NCBI GenBank assembly: GCA_946185485.1
Contig: CAMHJQ010000004.1
Span: forward strand, 62,001 to 126,000
Source: an uncultured Prevotellaceae bacterium
Lineage (GTDB): Bacteria; Bacteroidota; Bacteroidia; Bacteroidales; Bacteroidaceae
Direction: 5' to 3'
Length of the DNA: 64,000 bases
How positions within the stretch are numbered: position 1 is the first letter of the stretch; each line of letters opens with the position of its first letter. Below the pieces are notes generated by a model. It ran no database searches and had not been told where the DNA came from. It was given only the letters and a program-made list of their open reading frames with translations. Made by a program: the position numbers and the translations under genes. Of the stretch, positions 43,428-52,378 are shown one piece after another.

Positions 43428-44381
43428 TTAGCCCAGGTCGTCCTCTATGACTGAATCCAAATCGTCGTCAGCCTCGTCGTCTTCGGCTATGTCGAGGTCG
43501 TCGTCATCTTCTTCCTCGTCAGCATCTTCATTACCATCCAGGTCGTCTTCCCTATTCTCTGCTAAATCCTCCTCATCATCGTCGAACATACCGGCAAGGG
43601 TGTCAACGATACCTTCTTCGGGATCCTCGCCGTTAGCCAACTCCTGTTCGTCACGGTCGGGAACGTATGCCAGTTCACCACCTGTCTCGTCCATCATGTC
43701 CTCCACATCGCTGTAGGTGAGGTTGCTGTCCACCTGCGCAATTGGATTACCGTCAAGGTCAGTGATGACGTCGAAGGTCATATCGTTGTCGACATCCACC
43801 ATCATGTATTCACCACCGTCAGGAGTATGGATGGATGCTACCTGCATCTCAGAGCCGTCCTCGAAATACAAGGTGTCAACATCGTCAACCTGAATGATGT
43901 CAGCCATATCGACATCGTTGGGGTCAACCTCAACGGCCGTAATCTCCTGGGCAATCTGGTCAACGTCGACATCATCCAGATCAACATCACCACCATTCTC
44001 ATTACCGCCGGTATTGTTGTTGTCTGTTATGTCATTGTTATCCTCGGGCTCAGGATTGGCATTCTGATTTTCAGAGGAGTCAGTCGGCTGGGGCTCATTG
44101 CTCGTCTGCTGGCTGGTCTGCTGTGTTGTCTGCTGCTGATTGGCCTGCTGGTTGGTCTGCTGAGCCTCCTGTTGCTGAGCCTCCTGTTGCTGAGTCTCCT
44201 GTTCATTGGTCTGCTCAGGATTCTCCTTCTCTTCGTCGCCCTGCTTCAACGCCTCGTTAATACCCATGGCAGCACCTGCACCTACTACGGTAGCACCTGC
44301 AGCTGTCAACACGATTCTTGTACTGTCCTTACCACCCTTCTTTTCGGGGCCGTTCGAAAAAATGTTCTTCTTAGTTTCCAT
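43428..44381 (-). CDS. Long acidic protein with N-terminal hydrophobic segment
   Basis: A 317-residue protein; the ATG at 44381 is preferred over an upstream TTG. It has a basic N-terminus, a Gly/Ala-rich hydrophobic segment (VLTAAGATVVGAGAAMG), a Gln/Thr-rich stretch with QQEAQ repeats, then a long, highly acidic tail with VDQIAQEI and VDPNDVDMADIIQVDDVD. It resembles the smaller acidic protein at 39465 in layout and motif. Promoter: minus-strand TACCTTTG at 44418-44425. First gene of the six-gene phosphatase unit. Family unknown. Confidence 0.7.
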   Translation of the reverse strand: METKKNIFSNGPEKKGGKDSTRIVLTAAGATVVGAGAAMGINEALKQGDEEKENPEQTNEQETQQQEAQQQEAQQTNQQANQQQTTQQTSQQTSNEPQPTDSSENQNANPEPEDNNDITDNNNTGGNENGGDVDLDDVDVDQIAQEITAVEVDPNDVDMADIIQVDDVDTLYFEDGSEMQVASIHTPDGGEYMMVDVDNDMTFDVITDLDGNPIAQVDSNLTYSDVEDMMDETGGELAYVPDRDEQELANGEDPEEGIVDTLAGMFDDDEEDLAENREDDLDGNEDADEEEDDDDLDIAEDDEADDDLDSVIEDDLG

Positions 44382-44417
44382 AATCAAATTCTTTTAAATT
44401 AGTAAATGTTTCTGGTG

Positions 44418-44425
44418 CAAAGGTA
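44418..44425 (-). promoter_or_regulatory. -7 box of the six-gene phosphatase operon
   Basis: Minus-strand TACCTTTG, 37 bp before the ATG at 44381. Genes down to 37267 follow at gaps of 5-48 bp with no obvious terminator. Confidence 0.6.
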
Positions 44426-44521
44426 GGCATTTTTCCATCTCGTTCCAAACATTTTCATACAACTTGGATGGAGCATTGCGGTTTGCTGACGAGAAGGCCT
44501 ACTTTCGCTGACGAACACCTT

Positions 44522-45244
44522 CTAACGGACAAAAAGCACGTTCTGATGCATCGTACTAGGACCTATCAGCATGGGGTGTTGCACCTGTTCATACTGGCGG
44601 GTATGAGCCGTCACATCTTTATATATATAGTCGAACAAGCTACGGACAGTAATCTTGCCATCGCGGGCTGCCTTACCACGGATGCCCTTGATAAGAGCCT
44701 TCGAGAAGAAGCCATTTCCTATCCATCCACTCTCGTACGAGAACTCATCGGGCTTACAGCCCATACAGAAAATCATGTTGCGGTTCTGGGCCCAGTCATA
44801 GCCGTTGGGGGAAGCGCTCTGGACACTGCCCGAGTGACAGGCGTCGACAAAGCAGTATATCTCACGGTCCTTAGCCTTCTGCAGGATAGCCACCAGGTCG
44901 GAATAGTAGAACAATCCGTCGTAGGTGCAGAAAGCGCCCGTAGTACCATGACCTGAGAAAAAGAACATGATCTTGTCACCGGGCTTCGAGACACTGATAA
45001 TCTTATTCAGTTTCTCAGTGATATTCTCGTTGGTAGCATACTTACTGGTCAGCAGTGCCGACTTAATGTTAAGGTTGTCCAAAGCCCGCTTGATGTCCTT
45101 GGAGTCTTTGGTGGTGTTGTACAGGTTCATCTGCGAATTCTGATAGGCAGAGACGCCTGTCACCAGTGCATAGGTGGTCTGAGCCACCGACACTCCTCCT
45201 ATCAGCAGGAGCAGTGCCAAAGATAATAGAACTTTTTTCATCAT
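44522..45244 (-). CDS. Caspase-like (peptidase C14) protease
   Basis: A 240-residue protein with a signal peptide (ending GVSVAQ). The catalytic dyad is visible: SGHGTT (H99) and VDACHSGS (C136), within the caspase/metacaspase p20 pattern (YALVTGVSAY, DSKDIKRAL, MFFFSGHG). It is minimal: just the protease domain, without a prodomain. Its secretion is notable since most caspase-like effectors in bacteria act in the cytosol. It is the last gene of a probable LytTR-FHA-caspase unit (gaps 38 and 45 bp). Confidence 0.85.
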   Translation of the reverse strand: MMKKVLLSLALLLLIGGVSVAQTTYALVTGVSAYQNSQMNLYNTTKDSKDIKRALDNLNIKSALLTSKYATNENITEKLNKIISVSKPGDKIMFFFSGHGTTGAFCTYDGLFYYSDLVAILQKAKDREIYCFVDACHSGSVQSASPNGYDWAQNRNMIFCMGCKPDEFSYESGWIGNGFFSKALIKGIRGKAARDGKITVRSLFDYIYKDVTAHTRQYEQVQHPMLIGPSTMHQNVLFVR

Positions 45245-45289
45245 AGTTTTAATTGATTGTTTTAGGTTATTATTGAATTTACCATTTTT

Positions 45290-45916
45290 TTATCCTTGTG
45301 CCTTGCACTTTGAACAGCGACGGTTGTGCACCTCCTTGGGTGTCAGCATGTGGAAACAGCCTGGATTGGGACAGCCATAGAGTTTATCGCGCAAATCCTT
45401 CAGCTGCTGTTTGTCCTTCTGGGGGTCAAAGAGCAACGTACTGGCCATCGACACCATCGTACCGATACGCAGCAGCAGCATGCGCAGTCCGTCGCCCGGA
45501 ACGATAAACGAACCAACCAGTGCCACACCAGACACGATAGCAATCAACTTACGAATCATCCTGGCACGCTGCTCAGTGGCCTCACGCTTGCTCTGAATGG
45601 CGTTGTCCATGTCCTCCAGTTGGTCAAAATCTGCCGAGTAGTCATCTGGCGACAGCACATGACGGGCATAGAACTTGCATCCGTTGGCATTGTCAGGACC
45701 AAGGCAAATGTAGGCATCCTCACTGATTTTCTTCTTGCTGATGCGTTCCCACTCACCGGCTTCATTACGGACGAAGGTGCCATTGCTGGAATCCAAGTCA
45801 GTCAGCGTCCACTGTCCGGCATCATCGATTACCAGGCGGGCATGTTCACGGCTGACACCTTGCTGCTTAATTTCAAATGGCTGGTCGCCTGCATTTCCTA
45901 ATAAAAAAGCTTTCAT
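45290..45916 (-). CDS. FHA-domain membrane protein with C-terminal zinc ribbon
   Basis: A 208-residue protein. The N-terminal FHA domain carries the canonical SREHARLV and DLDSSNGTFVRN motifs for phosphothreonine reading. Two membrane helices follow (LIAIVSGVALVGSFIVPG and a second), then a CPNPGC ... CSKCKAQG zinc-binding end. A membrane-attached FHA reader could recruit phosphorylated partners, probably those of the STK/PP2C pair. It precedes the caspase gene. Confidence 0.85.
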   Translation of the reverse strand: MKAFLLGNAGDQPFEIKQQGVSREHARLVIDDAGQWTLTDLDSSNGTFVRNEAGEWERISKKKISEDAYICLGPDNANGCKFYARHVLSPDDYSADFDQLEDMDNAIQSKREATEQRARMIRKLIAIVSGVALVGSFIVPGDGLRMLLLRIGTMVSMASTLLFDPQKDKQQLKDLRDKLYGCPNPGCFHMLTPKEVHNRRCSKCKAQG

Positions 45917-45954
45917 AAGCGATCTGTGATTGTATTTATGTTAGTATTTCTATC

Positions 45955-46311
45955 TCAACCCTTAACGTTAACGACACTGCCCTTATACGATTTCAGCAGG
46001 GGCTTCGAGGCCTTCAGCCTGATTTCGTGTCCTTCACCGTCTGTCAGCACGATAAGCTGACGGGCAACGTCAATACGTTCCATAAAAGTATGATTGATGA
46101 TGCACGAACGACCGATACGGATAAACCGCGCACCAGGCAGCTGATGCTTCTGCAACGACTCGCTCACCTTGGTGATGCCCATACTCAGCGTCACCTCATG
46201 CTTGTTCATATAAATAACACGCGTATAGTTACCGTTGGCCTGAATAACGCCAACACGCTCAAAATCCACTGCTATCAGTTCATCGCGGGAGTTAAAGTAA
46301 ATCTTTGCCAT
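45955..46311 (-). CDS. LytTR-domain DNA-binding protein
   Basis: A 118-residue protein that is essentially one LytTR domain (FERVGVIQANGNYTRVIYM, LSMGITKVSESLQKH, FIRIGRSCIINHTFMERID). It lacks a receiver domain, so it is not a standard response regulator. LytTR proteins bind pairs of direct repeats upstream of genes, often for envelope or surface factors. Minus-strand TATCTTTG at 46340-46347 precedes it. A plausible regulator of the adjacent phospho-signalling genes. Confidence 0.85.
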   Translation of the reverse strand: MAKIYFNSRDELIAVDFERVGVIQANGNYTRVIYMNKHEVTLSMGITKVSESLQKHQLPGARFIRIGRSCIINHTFMERIDVARQLIVLTDGEGHEIRLKASKPLLKSYKGSVVNVKG

Positions 46312-46339
46312 GATATCTTTTTAATAGTCTTAGGAATTG

Positions 46340-46347
46340 CAAAGATA
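46340..46347 (-). promoter_or_regulatory. -7 box of the LytTR-FHA-caspase unit
   Basis: Minus-strand TATCTTTG about 29 bp before the ATG at 46311. Confidence 0.55.
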
Positions 46348-46430
46348 AACATTTTTTTTTGATAATCCTATAAATAACGCTATTTTTTTTCGGCAAATGT
46401 TTTCAATTTGATGCCGCGCAGAGACGAGTA

Positions 46431-47618
46431 CTATACCCTGCAGAAGCGTGCAATGCTGCAGGCTACGGTGTAGGCCGTTGTCCAGGCAGCCTGGAAGTTG
46501 AAGCCGCCGGTGATGCCGTCGATGTCGAGTACCTCACCAGCAAAATAAAGATGAGGGACGTGACGGCTTTCCAACGTTACGGGATTGACGGCGCGGAGGG
46601 AGATGCCGCCGCAGGTGACGAACTCGTCTTTGAAGACAGCACGGCCGGCAATCTGATAGCTGTCGTTGGTCAGGACGTTCACCAAACGGTTCATGTCTTT
46701 CTTGCTTAATTCACCCCAACGGACAGAAGAGCGAGCAGAGAGGGCACGTTGCAACAGGAAGGTCCATAAGCGTTGCGACAAACCAAACGGATTGTAGGTC
46801 GGCAACTGCTTCTGGGGCTGGCGAAACGTCATCTCGCCCAGTGCCATCTGCACTTCCGCTTCTGGCAAGCCCGTCCAGTTGACGGACAATGAAGCCTGGT
46901 AGTCGTGCTCTGCCAAATAGCGTGCGGCATAGCTGGAGACTTTCAGGACGGCAGGTCCGCTCATGCCCCAGTGAGTAATCAGCAGCGGACCCTCTGCACG
47001 GAACTTAGTGCCAGGGATATGGGTGACGGCACTGTTGGCTACCAGCCCCTGCAGGGCACGCAGCCGCTCGTCAGCAATGGTGAACGTAAACAGCGACGGT
47101 ACGGGCGGTTCTGTCTCGTGTCCCAGGGCTGCCAGCCAGCGAAGCCCCTCCCCTTTCGGCGAGCCACCAGTAGTAACAGCTACGAAGTCAAAGCTGCTGA
47201 CGTCGGTCAGCGACTGTAACTTCGTAGCTGTTATGATTTGAATATGATACTGTCGGGCTAACGACAGGAAGCAGCCGATGATAGCATGCGAATCCTGCGC
47301 TGCAGGGAAGACACATTCGTCGTCCTGAGTGACCAAGGGCACCCCATGCCGTTCAAACCATTTGTAGGCTGCCTCGTGGTCAAAAACATTGAAGAGGCGC
47401 TTCATCAGCCGATGGCCGCGGGGATAGACCTGCGAGAGGTCGCGAACCTGTGCGAAGGAGTTGGTGCAGTTACAGCGTCCGCCGCCGGAGACTTCCACCT
47501 TGGAGAGTACGTGCTGACTGCGCTCGAAGATGGTAACATCCATCTCCGGCATCATCTCCTTCAAGTTCACGGCTAAGAAAAACCCTGCCGCCCCACCGCC
47601 AATGACCGCAGTCCGCAT
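46431..47618 (-). CDS. HI0933-family NAD(P)/FAD-dependent oxidoreductase
   Basis: A 395-residue flavoprotein. The N-terminal dinucleotide-binding motif is GGGAAGFFLAVNL; VSGGGRCNCTNS and the C-terminal GITGGFNFQAAWTTAY are typical of the HI0933/YhiN family. The physiological reaction is not firmly established. It is 36 bp after rny, on the same strand. Confidence 0.85.
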   Translation of the reverse strand: MRTAVIGGGAAGFFLAVNLKEMMPEMDVTIFERSQHVLSKVEVSGGGRCNCTNSFAQVRDLSQVYPRGHRLMKRLFNVFDHEAAYKWFERHGVPLVTQDDECVFPAAQDSHAIIGCFLSLARQYHIQIITATKLQSLTDVSSFDFVAVTTGGSPKGEGLRWLAALGHETEPPVPSLFTFTIADERLRALQGLVANSAVTHIPGTKFRAEGPLLITHWGMSGPAVLKVSSYAARYLAEHDYQASLSVNWTGLPEAEVQMALGEMTFRQPQKQLPTYNPFGLSQRLWTFLLQRALSARSSVRWGELSKKDMNRLVNVLTNDSYQIAGRAVFKDEFVTCGGISLRAVNPVTLESRHVPHLYFAGEVLDIDGITGGFNFQAAWTTAYTVACSIARFCRV

Positions 47619-47654
47619 AGTTCAGGCAAAACCCCTTGAGAAAGGCGGTGCCGC

Positions 47655-49196
47655 TTACTTGGCGTAAGCGACACTACGGGTTTCGCGGATGACGGTAATC
47701 TTCACCTGTCCGGGATAGGTCATCTCGTTCTGAATCTTCGTGGCTATCTCACCGCTCAGAGCCTCCGTCTCGGCATCCGACATCTTGTCGGCACCAACAA
47801 TGACACGCAGCTCACGGCCAGCCTGGATGGCGTAGGTCTTGGTGACACCGGGATAGCTCATGGCAATGGCCTCGAGGTCGTTCAGACGCTTGATATAAGC
47901 CTCAACAATTTCGCGGCGAGCACCAGGACGGGCACCGCTGATGGCATCGCACACCTGTACGATGGGAGCCAGCAGTGTCTGCATCTCCATTTCGTCGTGG
48001 TGGGCTCCGATGGCATTGCAGATGTCGGGTTTCTCCTTGTACTGCTCAGCCAACTTGGCACCATAGAGTGCGTGAGGCATCTCACTCTCCTCGTCGGGCA
48101 CCTTACCGATATCGTGCAACAGTCCGGCACGCTTTGCCTTCTTGGGATTCAGCCCCAACTCAGAAGCCATCACAGCACAGAGGTTTGCGGTCTCGCGGGC
48201 ATGCTGCAACAGATTCTGACCATAAGAAGAGCGGTATTTCATCTTACCGATGATGCGGATGAGTTCGGGGTGCAGACCATGAATACCCAGGTCGATGGTG
48301 GTACGCTTACCCGTCTCAATAATCTCGTTCTCCAACTGCTTCTTCACCTTGGCAACCACCTCCTCGATGCGGGCAGGGTGGATACGTCCGTCAGCCACCA
48401 ACTGGTGCAGGGCCAGACGGCAGGTCTCACGACGAATGGGGTCAAAGGCACTGATGACGATAGCCTCGGGCGTGTCGTCAACGACGATTTCCACGCCACA
48501 GGCAGCCTCCAATGCACGAATATTACGGCCTTCACGTCCGATGACGCGGCCTTTCACATCGTCATTGTCGATATGGAACACACTGACGCTATTCTCTACA
48601 GCCGTTTCCGTAGCCACGCGCTGGATGGTCTGGATGATAATCTTCTTGGCCTGAGCATTGGCATTGAGCTTGGCCTCGTCCATAATCTCGTTGACATAGG
48701 CAGCAGCATCTGTCTTGGCCTCGTCCTTGAGCGACTCCACCAAACGGGCCTTGGCCTCATCGGCAGAGAGTCCGGAGAGTTCCTCCAGCTTGGCACGCTC
48801 CTGCAACTGCATCTTCTCCAGTTCATCCTGCTTCAATGCAATCAGCTTCTTCTCGTTGTCGATGCGATTCTGCTGGTTGTCCAAGTCATTCTTGCGACGG
48901 CCCAGTTCCTCCTGACGCTGGTTGAGCGATATCTCACGCTGCTTCAGTCTGTTCTCACTCTGCTGGATGTCGTGGTTACGCTTCTGAACCTCCTTTTCCA
49001 ACTCGCTCTTCTTGTTCAGGAATTTCTCCTTCACTTCGAGCAGTTTCTTTTCCTTGAGTACTTCCGCCTCTTTCTTGGCGGCACTTATCATCTCATTATA
49101 TTTTCCCTTCACGACGAAACGGAAAATCATGAAACCGCAGAAACCACCGACTATCAGGGCTGCTGCGATCAGAATAATACCAACAATAATGTTCAT
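47655..49196 (-). CDS. rny: Ribonuclease Y
   Basis: A 513-residue membrane-anchored endoribonuclease that starts mRNA decay. It has an N-terminal helix ([19 protein letters not shown]), a long charged coiled coil (~40-200), a KH domain ([22 protein letters not shown]) and an HD domain with [12 protein letters not shown] and GAHHDE metal ligands. Length and order agree with the family. It follows zapA by 21 bp in one unit. Confidence 0.96.
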   Translation of the reverse strand: MNIIVGIILIAAALIVGGFCGFMIFRFVVKGKYNEMISAAKKEAEVLKEKKLLEVKEKFLNKKSELEKEVQKRNHDIQQSENRLKQREISLNQRQEELGRRKNDLDNQQNRIDNEKKLIALKQDELEKMQLQERAKLEELSGLSADEAKARLVESLKDEAKTDAAAYVNEIMDEAKLNANAQAKKIIIQTIQRVATETAVENSVSVFHIDNDDVKGRVIGREGRNIRALEAACGVEIVVDDTPEAIVISAFDPIRRETCRLALHQLVADGRIHPARIEEVVAKVKKQLENEIIETGKRTTIDLGIHGLHPELIRIIGKMKYRSSYGQNLLQHARETANLCAVMASELGLNPKKAKRAGLLHDIGKVPDEESEMPHALYGAKLAEQYKEKPDICNAIGAHHDEMEMQTLLAPIVQVCDAISGARPGARREIVEAYIKRLNDLEAIAMSYPGVTKTYAIQAGRELRVIVGADKMSDAETEALSGEIATKIQNEMTYPGQVKITVIRETRSVAYAK

Positions 49197-49217
49197 ACGT
49201 TTGTTATATATTTAATG

Positions 49218-49529
49218 TTAATGTTCTTTCTTTTCCCCGAGGGCTTCCTCGATTTCGGCGGTCAATCGGGCAAGAACATTATCATAGGGCGAGGTGTCAT
49301 TATGGGTACGCTCTTTCTGATACATCAGCGCGATGTCGATAAGCGTCATCAACGCTATTGTATGATCACTCTTGCGCCCTTTATATGCCTGTGAATAGGC
49401 ATTATAGCGCTCAGTGATGAGCTTGGCTGCACGACGATAGTATTCCTCATCATCGCGATTGACCACGACTTCTATTTCTTCATCGTAGACGTGCAACCTG
49501 ATATGTAGTCTGTCCTTCTGTTCTGCCAT
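49218..49529 (-). CDS. zapA: Cell division protein ZapA
   Basis: A 103-residue ZapA-type protein: HIRLHVYDEEIEVVVNRDDEEYYRRAAKLI, then a helix with SDHTIALMTLIDIAL. ZapA bundles FtsZ filaments. It lies between a small coiled-coil gene and rny, the usual Bacteroidetes order. Confidence 0.88.
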   Translation of the reverse strand: MAEQKDRLHIRLHVYDEEIEVVVNRDDEEYYRRAAKLITERYNAYSQAYKGRKSDHTIALMTLIDIALMYQKERTHNDTSPYDNVLARLTAEIEEALGEKKEH

Positions 49530-49544
49530 AGCGTTGTTCTCCTT

Positions 49545-49844
49545 TTACTGATTTTCATCGCTGAGGATAGCAATGCACTTGTTGACGTCGCGTATCAGCT
49601 TTGACAACCGCTCCTTGGCTCCTGAAAGGTCGCCATCGGAAATCTCAATCATCTTAGCCATTTTCAGTGACTGATAGTCTGACTGCTGCTGTTCCAGCTT
49701 GGCACGGAGTTGGTTGATGTCCTGCTCGTTCTTTGACACCATGTCATACAACTCCTGATTCTCCTTTTTCAGTTCCTGAAACCGAAGAATCATCTGCCGC
49801 AAACGGGTCTCAAACGTTGCCAATGTCTTTTCGTTAGCAGTCAT
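49545..49844 (-). CDS. Short coiled-coil protein upstream of zapA
   Basis: A 99-residue, nearly all-helical protein (FETRLRQMILRFQELKKENQEL, INQLRAKLEQQQSDYQ). The size and position recall ZapB-like division factors, but this is based on context only. A minus-strand TACCTTTG at 49865-49872 heads the unit that continues to zapA and rny. It ends in LIRDVNKCIAILSDENQ. Confidence 0.75.
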   Translation of the reverse strand: MTANEKTLATFETRLRQMILRFQELKKENQELYDMVSKNEQDINQLRAKLEQQQSDYQSLKMAKMIEISDGDLSGAKERLSKLIRDVNKCIAILSDENQ

Positions 49845-49864
49845 GCCTATTCACTTGTATCGTA

Positions 49865-49872
49865 CAAAGGTA
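49865..49872 (-). promoter_or_regulatory. -7 box of the coiled-coil/zapA/rny unit
   Basis: Minus-strand TACCTTTG, 20 bp before the ATG at 49844. Just beyond (49880-49990) are AT-rich repeats of the form ATAGTTCATAGTT in one orientation and AACTATG/GAACT in the other. Confidence 0.65.
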
Positions 49873-49990
49873 AATATTTTAGTTCATAGTTTATAGTTCA
49901 TAGTTCACAGTTTTTGATTCGTTAACAAAATCCATCGCTGCATAATGTTTTTTAACAGTAAACTATGTACTCTGAACTCTAAACCCTGAA

Positions 49991-50605
49991 CTATTCCTTT
50001 GGTTTCGGTTCTTTCTTGGCCAGCATCACAACCTTATAGACAAAGTTGGTGGTCCACTGCTGCGAGAAGCCCAACTTCTGGGCATACTGACGGATAGCAA
50101 CCACAGTCTTCATGACACTGGCATCGCTGAAGTCGTTCTTGTTGAAGATGTCGTTGACTGTCTTTTCAGTCATGGTACGGATGGCACTCTTGAAGATGCT
50201 GGGCACACGCAGCTTGAACTTCATCAGGTTGCCCGTCAGCATCATCAGATCCTGCGTGAAGCCACTGAACTGGTACATATAGGTCTGGACGTCCTGTGGT
50301 TTCTTGCAACGCTTGCGGATGCTCTGGTCTATTTCCTTGGTGAAGTCGTCGTCCATGCCGTAGAGTTCCTTCAGCATCTTCTTACAGCGTGACTTCTCGG
50401 CCAGTCCCAGCTTGTTGTTCTGCGTAGGCACCTTCAGTGTGGCCTTGAACACGCGCAGGTCAGGCAGCGCTGCCAGGTTGGTGATGCCCAAGTCAGCAGC
50501 CATGACGGCCTGAAAATATACCCGAATCAGGGTCATGAAGTCTTCCATTCCACCCGTCTTCTGTTCTTCTTCTTTCTTTCCAAATAATTTTGATAGGATT
50601 CCCAT
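49991..50605 (-). CDS. Conserved protein of unknown function
   Basis: A 204-residue, mostly helical cytoplasmic protein with a basic N-terminus (MGILSKLFGKKEEEQ) and Lys-rich end. I recognise no domain. No signal peptide or membrane helix. A 14-bp direct repeat (GTTAAAGGGTTAGT, on the plus strand near 50620-50650) lies just upstream. Confidence 0.7.
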   Translation of the reverse strand: MGILSKLFGKKEEEQKTGGMEDFMTLIRVYFQAVMAADLGITNLAALPDLRVFKATLKVPTQNNKLGLAEKSRCKKMLKELYGMDDDFTKEIDQSIRKRCKKPQDVQTYMYQFSGFTQDLMMLTGNLMKFKLRVPSIFKSAIRTMTEKTVNDIFNKNDFSDASVMKTVVAIRQYAQKLGFSQQWTTNFVYKVVMLAKKEPKPKE

Positions 50606-50658
50606 GTATTTTATTGAATCGTTAAAGGGTTAGTGTTAAAGGGTTAGTGATGCGGCTA

Positions 50659-52323
50659 TTACCATCCCCACTTCTCGTACTCTACATTGATACCGCCCAA
50701 CATAAACCAGTTGGCCAGCGTCTGCTCATACAGGCGTACCAGCTGGACGGGAGCCTCCACATTCTCATTCATTGCGACTATGGGCAGTGTGCCGTCTGTC
50801 TGCGGAGCTGACAAGGAACCGGAAATAATATAGGATGCAAGCTGTATGATATCGTTATCGGTGATTCCTGCATCGTAGAGCATCTCCTCTGCATCCTCGG
50901 GCGTCAAATCAACTTTGGCCAGGGCATCCTTGACGCCGGGAATAAGGCCCATGAGAATGGCTAACGTACCAGCTCTGTTCGTACGATAAGCTTCAACCTT
51001 TTGGGGAGCCTTTGAGATATTGATCAGTTTTCGCAGGTCGATGCCCCAGCTTTCCAAGGTTTTGATGACTTTCATGAGGTTGAGGTCTTTCACCACGTCG
51101 TGATAGTAGCGGTTCTGTCCGCCCTCGTAATAGACGACAGGCCACATCTGGATAGCAGCCACCGTCTGGATAAGCCATACAGCAGCCGTAATTGTATGAT
51201 CAAGCTTAAAAAGTATCGTATTGGTCTGCAAGTTGGTCTTGCCGGGCACGATACTGGGCGTGAAGCCCTTCTCCATCATCCAGGGAATGATGGTGCGTAC
51301 ACACTGGATGGGCACGTAGTTGTCGTGACGGCTGTGTGCAATGAAGTATCGCTGTGTCGGGTCGATGTCCCATCCGTTCAGCAGGTTGATTTTCTCCAAG
51401 GCAGCCATGAAAGCTTTGGCTTTGTCGCTTTCCAAATCCATATACTCGGGCTGGATGAGGTTATGGAGCGAATCCTCCATACTGACACCATAGTCACCGA
51501 GGGTACCCTTCGACTTGGTCTTGACATACTCCTTGGCACCAGAGGCCAGAGGCTCCTTGAACAATTCCTTGTAGTCGATGTCCAAGTTGAGGTTCTCAAC
51601 GGCAGAAATCATCATCATGATGACATCCTTGCAGTCCTCGCACCGGTCGCGCTTGACATACTCCTTATAGGCTATGACATAGTCGGTAGGTCCACCGCCG
51701 GCAAAGGTTTTGTCGAAGGTGATGCCCTTGTCCTTATACTCCATGTCACGCAGTTTGGCAGCATAGAGACTCACCGAGCCCCCCTCAGAGAAGCCCATAT
51801 TGAACAAGTACTTTCCCATCGGTATCTGCTTGTCGGCCAGCAGCTGGCGGGCAGCCACCAGTCCGTCGAGCGAGTTGCGGGCATTCACGTCACCACTATG
51901 GTAGAAGGCGGGTTTGTCGATGCTGGACCCATAGCCGATAAAGTCGCTCATGATAAGGATATAGTTCGGCTTCAGCGGATTGGCTATCAGTCCATTCAGA
52001 AGTTCCGTATTACCCGTCGAAGGAGCATCCGAAGGGTCGCTCAGCGTAGCACGGTTGTAGAGCATGATGCCGTCGCAGGGCGTTTCTCCAGCCACAATGT
52101 CGGAAGGAATCATGATGACGCCACTGATGGTGGCAGGATTGCCGTCAGCATCTTTAGAAGGGTATTCGTATATATAGTGGCGCACGGCACGTGAACTTAG
52201 CGTGACGCCCCCGACACGTGTCTTGACAGTGGTGTCGCGTTCGGAGATTATCTTGTAATCCTCAGCCTTTGCCGTCAGCACAATGGCTGTTAGTGTCAAC
52301 AGGATGAACAGGATTCTTTTCAT
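50659..52323 (-). CDS. Secreted alpha/beta hydrolase, secretory-lipase type
   Basis: A 554-residue protein with a signal peptide (ending VLTAKAE). The nucleophile elbow GFSEGGSVSLYAA is clear, and YPSKDADGNPATISGVIMIP, DFIGYGSS and the late PTQRYFIAHSRHDNYVP segment (Asp/His side of the triad) agree with secretory lipase/feruloyl-type hydrolases. It probably cleaves esters outside the inner membrane. Substrate unknown. Confidence 0.8.
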   Translation of the reverse strand: MKRILFILLTLTAIVLTAKAEDYKIISERDTTVKTRVGGVTLSSRAVRHYIYEYPSKDADGNPATISGVIMIPSDIVAGETPCDGIMLYNRATLSDPSDAPSTGNTELLNGLIANPLKPNYILIMSDFIGYGSSIDKPAFYHSGDVNARNSLDGLVAARQLLADKQIPMGKYLFNMGFSEGGSVSLYAAKLRDMEYKDKGITFDKTFAGGGPTDYVIAYKEYVKRDRCEDCKDVIMMMISAVENLNLDIDYKELFKEPLASGAKEYVKTKSKGTLGDYGVSMEDSLHNLIQPEYMDLESDKAKAFMAALEKINLLNGWDIDPTQRYFIAHSRHDNYVPIQCVRTIIPWMMEKGFTPSIVPGKTNLQTNTILFKLDHTITAAVWLIQTVAAIQMWPVVYYEGGQNRYYHDVVKDLNLMKVIKTLESWGIDLRKLINISKAPQKVEAYRTNRAGTLAILMGLIPGVKDALAKVDLTPEDAEEMLYDAGITDNDIIQLASYIISGSLSAPQTDGTLPIVAMNENVEAPVQLVRLYEQTLANWFMLGGINVEYEKWGW

Positions 52324-52378
52324 ATTTGTTTTTTATTTTTTTATTATGATTATATAGGGAATATGTCTGCAAAAGCTT

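Noticed and set aside
49217..49218. 6S RNA next to zapA
   Set aside because: Only 21 bp separate zapA from rny and 15 bp separate zapA from its upstream neighbour, so there is no room for it.
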